Part shown: positions 1 to 12,123 of the stretch, piece after piece | How positions within the stretch are numbered: position 1 is the first letter of the stretch | How the letters are laid out: every line of letters starts with the position of its first letter | NCBI GenBank assembly: GCA_036926305.1 | Contig: JAXCHB010000318.1 | Coordinates: 2,628,501-2,692,500, forward strand | Length of the DNA: 64,000 nucleotides | From: Uropetala carovei | Lineage: Eukaryota > Arthropoda > Insecta > Odonata > Petaluridae | Direction: 5' to 3' | Notes under the pieces: model-generated | The model's database searches: none | What the model was told of the DNA's origin: nothing | The model's input: only the letters and a program-made list of their open reading frames with translations | Program-made: the position numbers and the translations under genes

Positions 1-2330
1 AGTGTGCATGTCTTAAAGAAATTGACGAGGTAAATTACTGCGCGGGCTGTAGTTTGGGGACCCCTGCCATGGACTGAATAAAATACTGGTAATAACGAAT
101 CTTATTTATTAAAGCCGATAATGGGCCTGTCACTTTTAATGCGGAATGAATGACGCAAACGGCCAAGAGCGCAAGACGAGTCCAACTAGCGACCTTCGTA
201 TCTATATACTGAGTTTAAAAATATTTGACACAATACTAATTAAGAGAATTTTAAACGATGTTTCTTTGTGTCATTCGAAAATTTCCGTCGTTTTAAATAC
301 CACCATAGATCTTTGCTTAACTCGCAGTAATCGAAACGCGATTTAATAACATAAGTGATGCACGGAAAATTTTGTTTTATCTAATTTCTTCTTTTACAGA
401 AGTGTTTCAAAATTGATTGTTTCAAAATACCGATAGTTCATTAATTCAAGTGTACAAATAGAATTTAATACAAGAATGAAAGCGAGAAGAAACGAATAAC
501 TTATTATGAAATTAATTGAAAACATTTCCTCATAAGATTAACATCAGCAATTGACAGGAAGGTCAGAATACACAAACAATGAAAATATGCATTTGCATCT
601 ATTTATATAAATATCAATTTCTTCTAATGATGAGATTGTTTAATTTTTGCATTGGTATTAACGCCGACATAATTTCGACACATCTGTCGCTGTTTGCGAT
701 ATAACACAAAATTGTTTATGCTTTCACACCGTTTAAAATTCGCGTAACGTTATCAATGCGGTTTTGTATCTCAATATTCTGTAGATGAACATTTCAAATT
801 TTTCACATTAAACTGTTGATTGAACAAAATCTAAACTTGATAGAGCGGTATGTAGGAGTCTGAAGAAGAGAAGAAACGTTTCATCTCACAGAGAAGGCAA
901 AACCGAAGCAGATGTGCGTAAAGAAACTCGGAATGTGTTTAGGACCCGGAGGTGAGATGTTGGGGGAGGCCGGACTCTTTAGGGAGGAGGAGAAGTGGAT
1001 GGGGAGGGGGTGTCACCGAGACAGAGAGGTCTCGCGGAGCGCGAGATCTGAAGACCTAAGGAACAACGAGATAAAGGAGAGAGAGAGAACGGTCGCCAGA
1101 ACGTTCGTTAGCACGACGCTTCCAATTTACACAAAATAACTTATTGCCACACTGGAAAAAAATAATCGCCGAGACCAGGAATGAATTTTTGGTCGAAGGG
1201 GACGAGGTAAGGGGGAGGATGCAGATAAAAGGCGCTTCCTATTCGATAAGAACGGGGATCTTTGCTCCTCGCGCCATCTTCTCCTTCTCTTTCCAGACGA
1301 CCGCCAGACCCGCTACCTACCCTTCCCACCATTTCCTTCCTTCTCTCCCTCGTCCTCGGCAAAACCCTTAAAAGTTTTACACGGTTAATTATTCCGCTTC
1401 CACTACGAAACCATTAATAAGAAAAGAGATCTTCCGTGGAAATGTTTGGCTCCCGAAATGAAGTCAATCTTTATCCCATCGGAGAGGAAATTATCGAAAT
1501 CGCCTTACGGCTGGAATCCGATTGGAAAACTATATGGCTCCAACAGAGTTTAAAAGGTAGATTGGAAGAGAGGATGCTGGTTTAGGTTGCAAAGCAGCCG
1601 TCATCAGCGGTGCTTCGCCGACTGTATTTACTTAAAAAGTTTAGAATCTACTGTCGACGAATGACCACTGACGACGGCTATTTTGCAGCTGAAATGCAGA
1701 TCTTGTTTTCTCAGCCCAATAATAGTTACTGAAGCTACCTAGTCTTTCAATTGTTATTCTCTCTCTTCGTAATTAATCAATGTATCCGTCGCTTTCTGTT
1801 TCTTTATTGCGTCTTAAATGTTAAATTAAACATTTGTCAATCTATGGTCTATATAAACATGCTGCGGTTTTCTAATTATTTACAAGATGGTTACATTATA
1901 TCAAGAGGGATATCTTTCGGCCAAGACGTAATTACGGCGTTTGGGTATGATCGGGCCATGTCTTAGCCAGTTTTGTCACACTGAGAGTCCTCTTAAAGAT
2001 TCGGTAAAATTCGTCGCAAATAGCGCACCTGAGTTACGAATCGAGCTACCTGGAGTTTGCGCACGCGTGGAGTTGGAGAAAATAAGAGCCGATCAATCAA
2101 TAAAACGAACTACGCAGCGAGAAACAAAAGAATGCGTGTAGCGACTTACTATCGCTAAACTTTCGCCGACTCAATGGATGCAAAATAACGAAACAATGTA
2201 CAGTTACGCACAAATCAGAGGAACGTTACTAGGGGAGATGTAAATAAACAGCACAGTCAGTAAAAGTGCGTTTTGCTGTGCTCTTTTAACCATATCCCTT
2301 ACTTATTTGGCCCCCCTTAATGGTTTAAAA
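1..2330. other. Spacer without a recognisable gene
   Basis: AT-rich DNA with only short open frames of no recognisable family. A purine-rich patch at about 930-1090 (GAGAGAGAG near 1078) and a pyrimidine-rich patch at about 1260-1365 account for the longer frames there. I see no splice-flanked conserved exon, RNA gene or bounded repeat. Confidence 0.6.
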
Positions 2331-2420
2331 CAGCGTTTCCCGACCTTTTCTACGTAGCGGACCGCATCATTGGTTGCGAATCCTTCTGTATTGGCATTTG
2401 AAGTTGCCATTGTTCGGCGG
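2331..2420. mobile_element. Possible hAT-type terminus, single end
   Basis: The stretch begins CAGCGTTTCCCGACCTTTTC, which looks like the terminal inverted repeat of many animal hAT elements (CAG, TTTCCC, then ACC with a T run). No matching inverted end (GGGAAACGCTG-like) was found nearby, so this is at most a fragment. It runs directly into the GCCGAA repeat block. Confidence 0.35.
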
Positions 2421-2700
2421 TCCGAATTAGTCCGAATAGTCCGTCGCCGAACCGGTCGCGCCGAACTGTCCTAAATTTGTGTTTCTACGTAATAGATTCG
2501 GTAACTTAATAGTTGCAATATTAATATTATCATGACGCCATTCCCCCCAAAATATATTGGAATTGTGCCGTGCGGAACACGGCTGGCGCCGAACTGCCCG
2601 GTGCCGAATAATCCCATCGCCGAATGGTACCGTCGCCGAACCGGTCGTGCTGAACCGGTCGTGCCGAACCGGTCATGCCGAATAGGTCGTGCCGAACTCT
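2421..2700. repeat. GCCGAA-based degenerate minisatellite
   Basis: Four consecutive 14-bp units related to GCCGAACCGGTCGT occupy 2635-2690 and a fifth partial unit follows. Looser 15-16-bp versions, each starting GCCGAA, precede them from about 2588, and two more sit near 2449-2470. The open frames across this block on both strands come from the stop-poor repeat and are not treated as genes. Confidence 0.75.
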
Positions 2701-3319
2701 CTTTCCGCACGGGTCATCCTGCCTGCGGGCGTGGGTTGGACATCCCAGGTTTAAAAGACGACAGAACTCGGTAAAAATAATCGAAGAATTGAAAGAACTA
2801 CATTTATATTTTATATAATCCCAAACAGCCTTCACTATGCCTCATCCGTAAACATCATCATCATACAAAAATAATAATTTATACGCAATTCAAACGTGCA
2901 ATTTGGGCTAAAAGATGAACGAGAGGCGTGTTGTTTAAATCATCTTGTTGATGTGTAATAAAGAAGAGAAGAAGATAATATTTTGGTCAAGGATGAAATA
3001 AGCATAATGAAGAACGCGAAATAAAAATTACGAAATAAGGCATTAAAAATAAAAAATATCGTTCTACTGGGTCAACATTTAGTTACCAGGCCAATCCGAT
3101 CAGCTAGATGTTTATAATGGCCTTTGATTTATTCTCTTGGAGTTAAACTTCTAGGTCGAAGACTGTCTGCGAATTTATTTTTATTGGGAGAAAAAGTGGA
3201 ATTTTTATTTGATCAATTCGATCATATCATTTTAACGTTTATTAGCATCAGTTCAAAACTTGATGCTATTTTTTAAAAACTTTCATTGTCACCAAGAATT
3301 GCAACAGTTAAAACTTTAC
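2701..3319. other. Spacer without a recognisable gene
   Basis: AT-rich sequence. I see no coding, RNA or bounded repeat. Confidence 0.5.
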
Positions 3320-3655
3320 GGTTGATGCTAACCTGCGCGATACACTGCACAATACAATCCGCCTAATTAAAAGTGCAATAATTCAAGAGTTTAAACCTAA
3401 GCATTTTTGTTGCTGCTTAAGAAAATGCACTTTAACAAGGTAAAATATTAGGAATGTAACTTTTCCTCCTATTAGTCACAAATTTGAAGTTGGAGAATGA
3501 GAAAAATTCTTAACTTGACCGGGACTCGAACCTGGGTCTCCCACTTGCTGGGTAGGTGTTATTTTTTTTACAAGCCACTACTATAATTTTCGGCGACACC
3601 TCCCGGCTCTTCACGACACATCATTGTGTCGCAACACATCGATTGAGAGCCGCTG
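3320..3655. mobile_element. Degenerate hAT-type MITE carrying a tRNA-like insert
   Basis: The right part (3590-3655) matches the right end of the element at 36874-37165: both contain CACCTCCCGGCTC and CATTGTGTCGC and end in a TTGAGA..CG(C/T)TG terminus. The left part (about 3330-3375) matches the other element's ACACTGC..AATACAATCCGCC stretch. The left terminus is eroded and no clean target duplication is visible. The middle is replaced by a tRNA-like repeat. Confidence 0.6.
3484..3610 (-). mobile_element. tRNA-like SINE-type repeat, degenerate copy
   Basis: Read on the minus strand it contains GGTTCGAGTCCCGGTCAA, a good polymerase III B-box, preceded by AGTGGGAGACCC, as in the copies at 32104 and 59526. 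The A-box side is poorly preserved (a run of A replaces it). It ends in an AATTTTTCTC tail also seen in the 32104 copy. It sits inside the hAT-type repeat. Confidence 0.55.
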
Positions 3656-4670
3656 AGTTACAGGATGATTTAGTGTTTAAAATTTACTGTTATCGCTGGC
3701 CTTCGCTCTGAATCAACGCATGCGCTTTTGCCCTCGAGTTTTTCAAGGAATGATTGGACTTTTTCAGTTAAAATCGTGATGAAATTGAAATACAAATGAA
3801 ATTTTAACTTGTTGGTTAGAGTCAGAGCGTTTTTCTGAAAAAAAAGTTACAACTGCTGCCTGTCTATTCGTCCGCCCGTCTGTCGTTTCACATTGAATTT
3901 TTTAAATACATTCCGTAAATCCCCTTCGCGACGGATAGGCCTAGAAAATTACTTGGTTTTCATATTATCCGGATTCCGGTTTTCAAGAATGGTAAGGTCA
4001 AGCAGTTTCTTTAGAATTTAGTGGGATGCTGGACCTTCCTTCCTCAAAGAAAACAAGCAATAACTTCCTGGTCCTTCGATTGTAATTATAATATTTTAAC
4101 GTTAATCACTCTTAAACAATTAGGTTTTTCTTATTCATAGATAAATATGTAAAAAAAATAAATAATTTTCCAGTAACTGACTCAAACTCAAATCATGCGT
4201 GGGCCAAATGATGGCACTGCGAGCCGCATTAAGTCAAATCCGCGGGCCCAATGGCATGCTAAGAACATTCTTTTGTACCCTGTATGCGTAGTGTTTTAAA
4301 TACGAATACGAAATGAACTACTGATACTTTGGAACTGTTGATTTAATACGTTTCATAAATTTCGTATATTATATAAAAATATTTTACGAGAAATGCATTT
4401 GATGTTGGTCTACATTATAGTATAAATTATCTTAATTCACGGATACCATAAATGCTCCAAGGAGGCCGCCTGAGGGTCGTATGAGGTCGGCGTGTCATTG
4501 GTCTAGTCCTTTCGGCAGCAAAAAAATATTACACTCAATTTAATTAAGAGTTCCTTTACTTAGTCATCGAAAGTTTAGGAACTAAGTCATAACTTTGAAC
4601 ATACGAACGATAAAGCAATTCGAGAGCTTTCGATCAAGAAAATATTCTAACGGGCGGACATCCATTTGTA
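3656..4670. other. Spacer without a recognisable gene
   Basis: AT-rich. A GC-rich stretch at about 4200-4260 (GCGAGCCGCATTAAGTC, CGCGGGCCC) resembles internal sequence of hAT-type repeats but has no definable ends. Confidence 0.45.
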
Positions 4671-4928
4671 CAGTCGAGACTAGGAATTTTGGCGCCCGGG
4701 GCAAAGAACGTGAATCGCGCACCTAGCCCAAACCCTGCACTTTATGACGTAAAAAATAATAATTATAATTAATGTCTGCCCGTCGCCGCCAATCTCACTT
4801 TATCAAGTCATTTTTTGGTTGTAAATATGTTTATATAAAAAAAATATATATATATAATCACAATTTTGGCGCCCCTTAAAATGATGTGCCCGGGACAAGA
4901 GCCCCGCTCGCCCCACCCTCGTCTCGGC
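4671..4928. mobile_element. Probable hAT-type MITE
   Basis: The left end CAGTCGAGACTAGG is followed by TTTTGGCGCCCGGGGC. The right end, read inverted, is GCCGAGACGAGGGTGGGGCG. The ends pair imperfectly. The interior is AT-rich and non-coding, with a second TTTTGGCGCCCC near the right end. Flanking octamers (CATTTGTA and CATGCATC) match weakly, so age or mis-set ends are possible. Confidence 0.5.
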
Positions 4929-5215
4929 CATGCATCGGTATCCTTAAATTCATAACACGTTCAACAAAGTCCAAGGACAAAAGGCCATTTTCTGGAAACG
5001 TCGGCGCAGAGTAAGAAAGAATAAGTATTCAAATATCGCTCGTGCCTTCGAGGGTGGCACAGCCCACTCGGACCTTCAAAATTTGTTTCGTCCTTCACGC
5101 TGTCCCGGACTTTCTAAAAGAAAAAGCAAATGACTCGAGCGAAAATGAATGCTTTCGTCCAACATTCACGCCAACGAAACGCATCGCCTGCACGAGCCGA
5201 CATACATAAGCATCC
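4929..5215. other. Spacer without a recognisable gene
   Basis: No gene or bounded repeat seen. Confidence 0.45.
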
Positions 5216-5990
5216 GCGTGGTGGTATGGGAAGGGGGAGAGGAGGAGGAAGTTTTTAAAAGTTTTCTAATTGGCCAGCTAAGCGAGCACCATCCCGTGAT
5301 GACATAAACAGAAGAATATCGGAAAAAGGTTCTTTTGCGTCATTGCGTTCGCCGCGATAAGGAGGCGAAGGAACCTGTAAACATGGCGAGGGGGGAGAAA
5401 AAAGAGAGAGAAAAGACCGCCGAGATTTTTAACATTGCCCAAGCGACGGACAAATTACGCAAGCGAAAGGGGGAGAGAGAAAGAGAGAGAGGAGTGGAAA
5501 AGGCGATAGACTAAAATCCACCCGCCTTCGTCACCGCCGCTCTAGATGTTTATGCGACAAATCCATCGGACTAAAACGTCACTTAAGGGACCTGCGATCG
5601 ACCCACAATGAGACCTCTTTCATTCCGCTCCATGTGGTCTTTTTCATGGCACCTTTAAGAGAGGCGACCGCAAGGAGGACATTCATGCTTTTCCCACTCC
5701 TACTTCCCTCGATCCCCTGAGTCCATCCATCCTCTCTCTCTCTCTCTCTCACTCACTCACTCCCTCCTCCATCTCCGTTTAGTTATAGCCCTTCCGGCCC
5801 AAGGACGAGGAAAAGGCGATGCTGAGGACCTCTCCCAAAAAATGCAGCGTAGAGATCCGGTAAAACGGGTTCCGCCACCCTTGTCCGAGGGAACCTCACC
5901 CCCGCCAACTCCCTTGTACTCTTCTCGACTCTCTCTCTCTCTCTCTCTCCCAACTCTCAACCCTCTCTCTCTCTCTCTCTTCAACCTCTC
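5216..5990. repeat. GA/CT-rich low-complexity block
   Basis: Purine-rich on the plus strand at about 5225-5255 and 5390-5500, switching to pyrimidine-rich at 5690-5765 ((TC)n then (ACTC)n) and 5925-5990 ((CT)n). A 212-residue frame crosses it on the minus strand from 6395 to 5757, but its second half is Arg/Glu/Gly-rich translation of these repeats. Confidence 0.75.
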
Positions 5991-8880
5991 GCAAAGCGGC
6001 ATCATCATCCGTGAGAGGGCTGACTCGTAAAAAAGAACGCGCACAACTGACCGAATCGAACCACTTTTTGGTGTCCGAACACACCGTGTGTGTTGTTGTT
6101 GTCCACTACAACATGACCTCCTCCAATGATCTTCTTCACCCGACCTCTCCCCAATAAAAGGAACCTCGAAATGACATTTAATGTCTTTTATTCTGGTCGC
6201 CGCGTTATGAATCTTCCCTTCTGAAAGCGTTTCTTGACTCCACAGATGACCCCTTGGAATGATATTTAACTTATCAATTGTTTTATAAAAAAAGTTTGTA
6301 ATATTTTTTGGCAGGTCACTTTCGTACATAAACAGCACTTCTCTTATAAGGAGAAATGCACGTGATACTTTAATTTTGATGGAAAAAACAGCCAACTTAA
6401 TGAATTATCGAGCTAACTTTGTAGAAATGCACGATCGAGTTAACTGGAGAAGCCATCCAAAGAATCTTTCTACTGAACAATGAAGTCATGGATAAGATCA
6501 TCACTTCTTCATCAATATGCATCATTGCAGTCTACGCTATCACTAGCATTTTCAGATTATTTGATATTACGACACTCAAAAAATTATTTTCTCTATACAG
6601 TTCTGATAGCATTTAGTACAAAGTGACTTAAGCACTTTATAGAGAGAAACCACGATGAATGTGGTATAATTCAATTATTTGATCTAAGCATTATTAAATT
6701 CCGATTAAAATAAGTTAAATTACAAGAATAATGCTGATGAAACATTATGGATTTTTGAATACTAGTTTAAGATTCTTCTTATGGCTGAAAACAAATTCAA
6801 GAATAATCACTTATTTATCAAAAATTGAAAAAGTGAGTACTTATCTTTTGTCTGCAATAGCCGTAACAGGGTTTTTCAATAACTAACTTCGGCAACAATG
6901 CAGCCGTCTTCGGCGGCGATCCAGCGAGAATAGATTCCACACGCATATGGGTTTTCATAACCTTGAAGTGCCCATTCTTCAACTCTTCTTTGAAATAAAT
7001 TATGCGACGGATTCACCATATGAATTATGTTTCCTAACTATGTAGACAGTAACATTCAGAAGAAATATCATTTCTTAAGATAGGTACCTACTAGCCCGTT
7101 TGCTGTCGAGAGAAGTTAAAATATCCATGATGCTATCTAAATCTGCGATCCTCAAGTATAGACGTCAAGGAATTTCAATGCGGCCTTCATTAACTTAGTA
7201 ATATTATTTTTTTAATTTATAGTTAATTTTCCTGCGAATGGATGTTCTTATAAAATTCGTATTATATCCTACAGAAAACATAATATCCATAACTACAAAT
7301 GTGAACATAAAACTTTAATAACAGAAAATAATTTAATTTAGCCTTGAGTGCGGTGAATTGTTAAAAAGCCATTAATTTCTTTGTGTGTTTTAACTCCAAA
7401 AAAGGCTTATAAACTTATTGAATGAGAGCGACAGTGAGATTAAACGTTTTTAAAAACGTAAACGGCCCTCAATACTTGCGGTAAGCATAACTATTTACGA
7501 AGCAGTGCTAGTTTAGATTCAATATTTACTTGATTTTAATGATACGTCATCAAATAAATGCACGAATGTAAGCATTAAAGGGTAATTACTGCAGAAATAT
7601 CTTATCTATATTCATAAAAGGATACTATAAGTAAGTTGTTTAAAAGCACATTCTAGACGAGATAAGCCGCTATTCATTGTAATATACCGTAAAACCTATT
7701 GGGAGACGCGAAATTGACACGTGTTATAAAAATCCCTATTAAACCTCTGGAAACGCAGTGGTGGACCTCGATATCATACGGTTTGGCATGTCTACATCAA
7801 CTCTGAATTTAATCTAAGCTATAAAGGATATATACTTGCAATGAAAGGCACATTAAATATATATACTAAATAAATTGATTATTGAAATTATTTTCTGCAT
7901 TAAATATTGCGACGAGAGATGCCTAACTCAAGGAACAGATTAATTAAAAACTATTACCAGACCAAAAGAATTCGCAAACAGAATATTTAGAACGATCATC
8001 CACACATCGTCATGGACATGATTTGCAGGTTATAGCGTAGAAGTAAACGCCTTTCTAAATATATTGGTCTAAAGGTTATCTCGGTGAAATTTTTCACCTG
8101 TTTTAAGGTCTTCTCGCTGAATTTCACGGGAAGCCGAAAATGCGTTTGTCTCGAGTGCAGCTAAGAATAAAACTTTCACGTAAGCCGTACGAACCACTTT
8201 AGACGCAACCTATTTTTTCGCACTTCTCCTCCGCCCCCCTACGAGCGGGTTTCTCTTCCTTCCTTAGAAGGAGAGGAGTGGTTCCTTTTGTTGTAAAAAA
8301 ACCTTCCACGAAATCTTTCGCAACAGCTGTCCCTTGGTTTTTCGCCCTTTCTCTCCAAGAGAGCCCGCGGCATAAAAGCGCTTCCTTTTTTCACCCCTTC
8401 TAAAAAAATCGAACTTCGCATCGTAAAGCGCATCGCCAAATGCGAACGAGAGTCGAACTCATTCTGGGTAAGGTGGTAAAAACCATAAAACTCTATTGGG
8501 GGCAAGTGATTGCGCAAAGGGTTGGCATTCTTGAAGGTGCGAAGGGGTTGCTAAAGTGAGTTCCCGAAGGCTCTGTGAGGGTGGAAGGGTTCAAAGGGGC
8601 GCTTATGCGGAGGAAAGGGTTTTTTTTTCGCCCGCCTCAGAGGAAAGGGTTTCTTCCCCTCCTATGGAAAGGGGGAGGGAGCGAATGCCCCTCGCTTAAA
8701 AATCTCTGCCAACACCCTCTATTTTAGGACGACCAATGCTCTCCCTCATGGCGAAGGGGCAACTTGAAGGGTGCCTTCCGGGGCTCTCCATGACATAAAA
8801 CAAGGGGTAGCTGGCCTTTCATTTTTTAAGGAACCCTTTTTTCCTCTTCTGTTATCCTCGCCCAATTCTCTGTCGTACCT
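5991..8880. other. AT-rich spacer without a recognisable gene
   Basis: Roughly 2.2 kb of AT-rich DNA (6400-8200) followed by a more GC-balanced stretch with polypurine and poly-T runs (8220-8760). No open frame of convincing length or composition, and no bounded repeat, was found. Confidence 0.5.
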
Positions 8881-9345
8881 CCCACTCCACCTCCGATGTC
8901 CCTCCTTCTCCCTCCCTCTCTGTCTATCCCTCTCTCTCCCTCTTCCTCCTTATCTATCCTACTCTCTTCCACTCTCTCTCTCCATCTCTCTCCCCCTCTC
9001 TACCTCCTTATGTCTCTCTCCCCGAAATAAAGTCGTTTGTCTGTCTGTCTGTCTCTCTCTCCCTTCCTTTCTGTCTCTCTCTCCCTTTTTCTCCTCCTTT
9101 CTTTCTCTAACTCTCTCTCTAACTCCTTTTATCTCTCTCCCAGTCTCTTTCTCTTCCTCCCTCACCCCCTCTCTATCCACCTCTCTCACTCTCTTCCTCT
9201 CTCTCCCTCTCTTTCTCCCTCTTCATCCATCACCTTCACTCCCTCTTTTCTTCACTCCCACTCCCTCCATCTCGCTTTCTCCCTCTTCTTTTGCCTCTCA
9301 TCACCCTTCCTCTCTCATTCTCCCTCCTTCCGTTTTCCAACCCTC
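8881..9345. repeat. Long polypyrimidine block, (CT/CTCC)n
   Basis: About 460 bp almost entirely C and T on the plus strand, interrupted only at about 9024-9036 (GAAATAAAG). It contains a short (TCTG)n run near 9037. The 206- and 121-residue Ser/Leu/Pro-only frames and the Glu/Arg-rich minus frame are shadows of this composition. It is a candidate triplex-forming tract. Confidence 0.85.
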
Positions 9346-10954
9346 CTTAGCAAGAGGCGGGAAAAGGGTGCCCTCTCTCCACCACCCATAGGGCTTGTAT
9401 GAGGTTTCTAGAGGATGGAGATGGGAGTGAATAGAACCCATTGTCTAAGAACGCCCTATTGGCGGAGAGAAAGAGCCCTTTTTCCCTCATACCCAACGAT
9501 TTGTGGTCAGCCGGGATTGGGGAAGGGTCCATGCAAACCCTATCGGAAAGGGTTTTTTTTTTCATCCCCTAGCTTGATCGTGCAGCCGGACGAAAGGATT
9601 TTCATGACAAAAGTATCTGCGCCCCTGAAAACTGGGAATGGTCGTCTGGCATCGTTCAAAAAAACTTCACTTTCCCTAAAAAAAAGTTACTCATTGAATC
9701 GTACTAATTTAAGTTCCATAAAACTGCTTATAAGATCGTATAATTCCCACAGCATTTACTTCGAAATTTTTTGTTTGTCCAAGAAACGTTTTTACTAAAA
9801 ATTGACGAATTTCGCGATGCATAAGCATTAAATGGGATTTGCATTTTAAATATATTTCTCAGTTAAGTTTATTTTATTTTCAATTGTTTCCCCTGGCCTA
9901 TTAAAGGACTCAACAACACTTGTCCCGTATTGTCAAAAGAATTTTACTGTAACAACTTACACGAAATGAAAATGTGCGAGGAAGTAACGTTAACTACAAT
10001 TTCCCATTATTAAAAGTAGCGCTCCTTTCGTTATCCGAAACAGGTATTTCAGCCAATTAAATGTTCTCGACAACAAAATTGAACTTTATGCTCTCAGACC
10101 TAAAATTGTTCAAGCCCCGACTGTTTTGAAAGAAATTATGTTTTAGTGAAAGGAAAATTTGGGAATATAAATGATGTATAACAATAAGTACAGATTTGCC
10201 GCTGGAATTGATAATGCACCTATTCCAATCAATAATTAATTATTGCTGTTAATTGTCCCAGAAAAATTTTACCGTTGCCTACTTAAGAATGAAATGAAAA
10301 TTTTTATCTCAGTGCAATTTCATTTCCTTCATAGAATTGATTTATATCTTACGCAATGTATTATCCTGAAATTGAATTAATTAAAGTAGTCTCAATGGGA
10401 CTGTAAAGCGTTTCTCTAGTATATGAAAGATTTATTGAACTTTTAGCATATAATCTTAGGTACCATTCACACACCTTAAATTATAATATTTATTTTATCT
10501 ACAAAACTAATCTATTGTCAGCAACCTTCAAGCTTTAAGCCATGCTGACGTTTCCTGCTCAATGGCCTAGCATATTCCCTTAATCCGCTTAGTTATATTT
10601 TTCTAGTGCTTTGTGACTAAAGGTTTTATTTACAGCCTTTTGCTACCCTTTTAATTCGTATGGCTTTCCTTGTGATTTCTGTACCGTTCTTATCTACCGT
10701 TCGCATTCGTAGAAATGCTTTTACGATTCAGAAAGCCTCGCAATAATACTTAATTACGGAAGAGGAATACGCCATCAAATTCAAGCTCATTTTAAATTAC
10801 TATTTAATCTCATCAAGTGGATGAAATAAGAAATAAAAGTAAATAATTTGCAAAGACCTGTGGTATAAGGTGATACACTCAAATAAAAGTATTGATGTAA
10901 ATTCTAAGCTGACAGGCGTCTGCTGGGAACGAAGATATTCTGAGATGCATGAGA
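9346..10954. other. AT-rich spacer without a recognisable gene
   Basis: No RNA gene, bounded repeat or plausible exon seen. Confidence 0.5.
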
Positions 10955-11036
10955 ATAAGACATCCTTAACTGGGAATCGAATCCAGTTCTTCCACTATCC
11001 CGGCGGATACCACTGAAACCTTGAGGATAACGTGAT
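10955..11036 (-). mobile_element. tRNA-like SINE-type repeat, degenerate copy
   Basis: Read on the minus strand it has GGTTTCAGTGGTATCCGCC (A-box-like side), ATAGTGGAAGA, then CTGGATTCGATTCCCAG, a T-arm-like hairpin with a B-box. It matches the 32104 and 59526 copies in order and spacing. It lacks a believable acceptor stem and is not a functional tRNA. Confidence 0.55.
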
Positions 11037-12060
11037 ATTACTTATTTTCGAATTTATATATATGCCTGTAAAATAGAAATCTGTTATCAACATGCCCTAC
11101 AACCATATCTTTATAAAACAAGGGAAAGAATATATTTACAATACAATCAAACAATTTCTCACTGTTGCAATATTGGAACGTTTCTGAAAAAAACGTGTTC
11201 ACGTCATATAATCCGGAATTATAAGCATAAATGTCGAAAAAATAATTTTTATTTACTATATAAAACTTGATCCATATGCATTTACGATAAAATGTGGAAT
11301 TTTAAATGAACGAAAATAATGATTTGAGATGATTCTGAGAAATGTTCCGTAATAATTAGTTTTTCAAATGTCGACATTTTATCTTCATAGAAAATAGTGA
11401 ATGTAATTAATTAGTGAAATTAAATCGGTTTCTGTAAACAGTTACGTACCAAATGCCCCCATAAAAAATTCCACTGTACTTCTGACATAATAAGCCGACG
11501 ATTGGCGTATGTTCGTCTGACAATGAGAATATTCCTCAACGCACTGATCTCGTCAAACTTTCAGTTAAATGTTTCCGACGTCTCCAATAATTGGTAACCA
11601 AGTTAAAAAATAACATTTGAAGTGCGTGACGAAATCGACATCTATTTATCATCCACTTAAGAATATATTCGCCAATACTTAAAAACTTCTGCTCCTCCAT
11701 TCCGAATGCAATCTCATAAGACTTCTTAATCCCTCTTCCCATTCGTACAAAACGCGTCCTCCGATTCGTGCCCACGGCTGTCTGGAATAACACGGCGAAT
11801 TTATAATAGAATTCCGTGTTTGGGTCCCATGGCCAGGTAAAGAACTCTTCCATTCCACAGGAAGAAATGTATGGTCGGATGGATTCCCTTTTATACTGCC
11901 AAGGCAAAAAAAGGAGAGCTTAGGCGGGGATTTTTAGGATCCACGCCTCATTCTCCTCGGTCAAGGTCACGGAGGGAATATGCTACCACACGAATCCATA
12001 AGTTTTCACCTTTTTCACGGGAGATGATTCTGTGCACCTGTCAGAAAGCCAGCCTCCCTA
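11037..12060. other. AT-rich spacer without a recognisable gene
   Basis: A 123-residue minus-strand frame (11907-11536) looks compositionally ordinary, but I recognise no domain in it and no supporting context, so it is not called as a gene. Confidence 0.4.
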
Positions 12061-12076
12061 CTATATATATACATAT

Positions 12077-12121
<45 letters not shown>
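12061..12121. repeat. (TA)n/(CATA)n microsatellite
   Basis: A TATATATA start, interrupted CATA units, then about 20 TA dinucleotides. Confidence 0.95.

Positions 12122-12123
<2 letters not shown>

Noticed and set aside
2471..2835. Overlapping frames rich in RHDRFG/ARPV repeats
   Set aside because: Translation of the GCCGAA minisatellite in several phases.
5757..6395. 212-codon minus-strand frame
   Set aside because: Half is Arg/Glu/Gly-rich translation of (CT)n repeats. There is no domain, and overlapping frames exist in other phases.
8771..9402. 206- and 121-codon Ser/Leu/Pro frames
   Set aside because: Direct translation of a polypyrimidine tract in two phases.
11536..11907. 123-codon minus-strand frame as a host exon
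   Set aside because: Composition looks less biased than the others, but no family is recognised and no splice or promoter context supports it.
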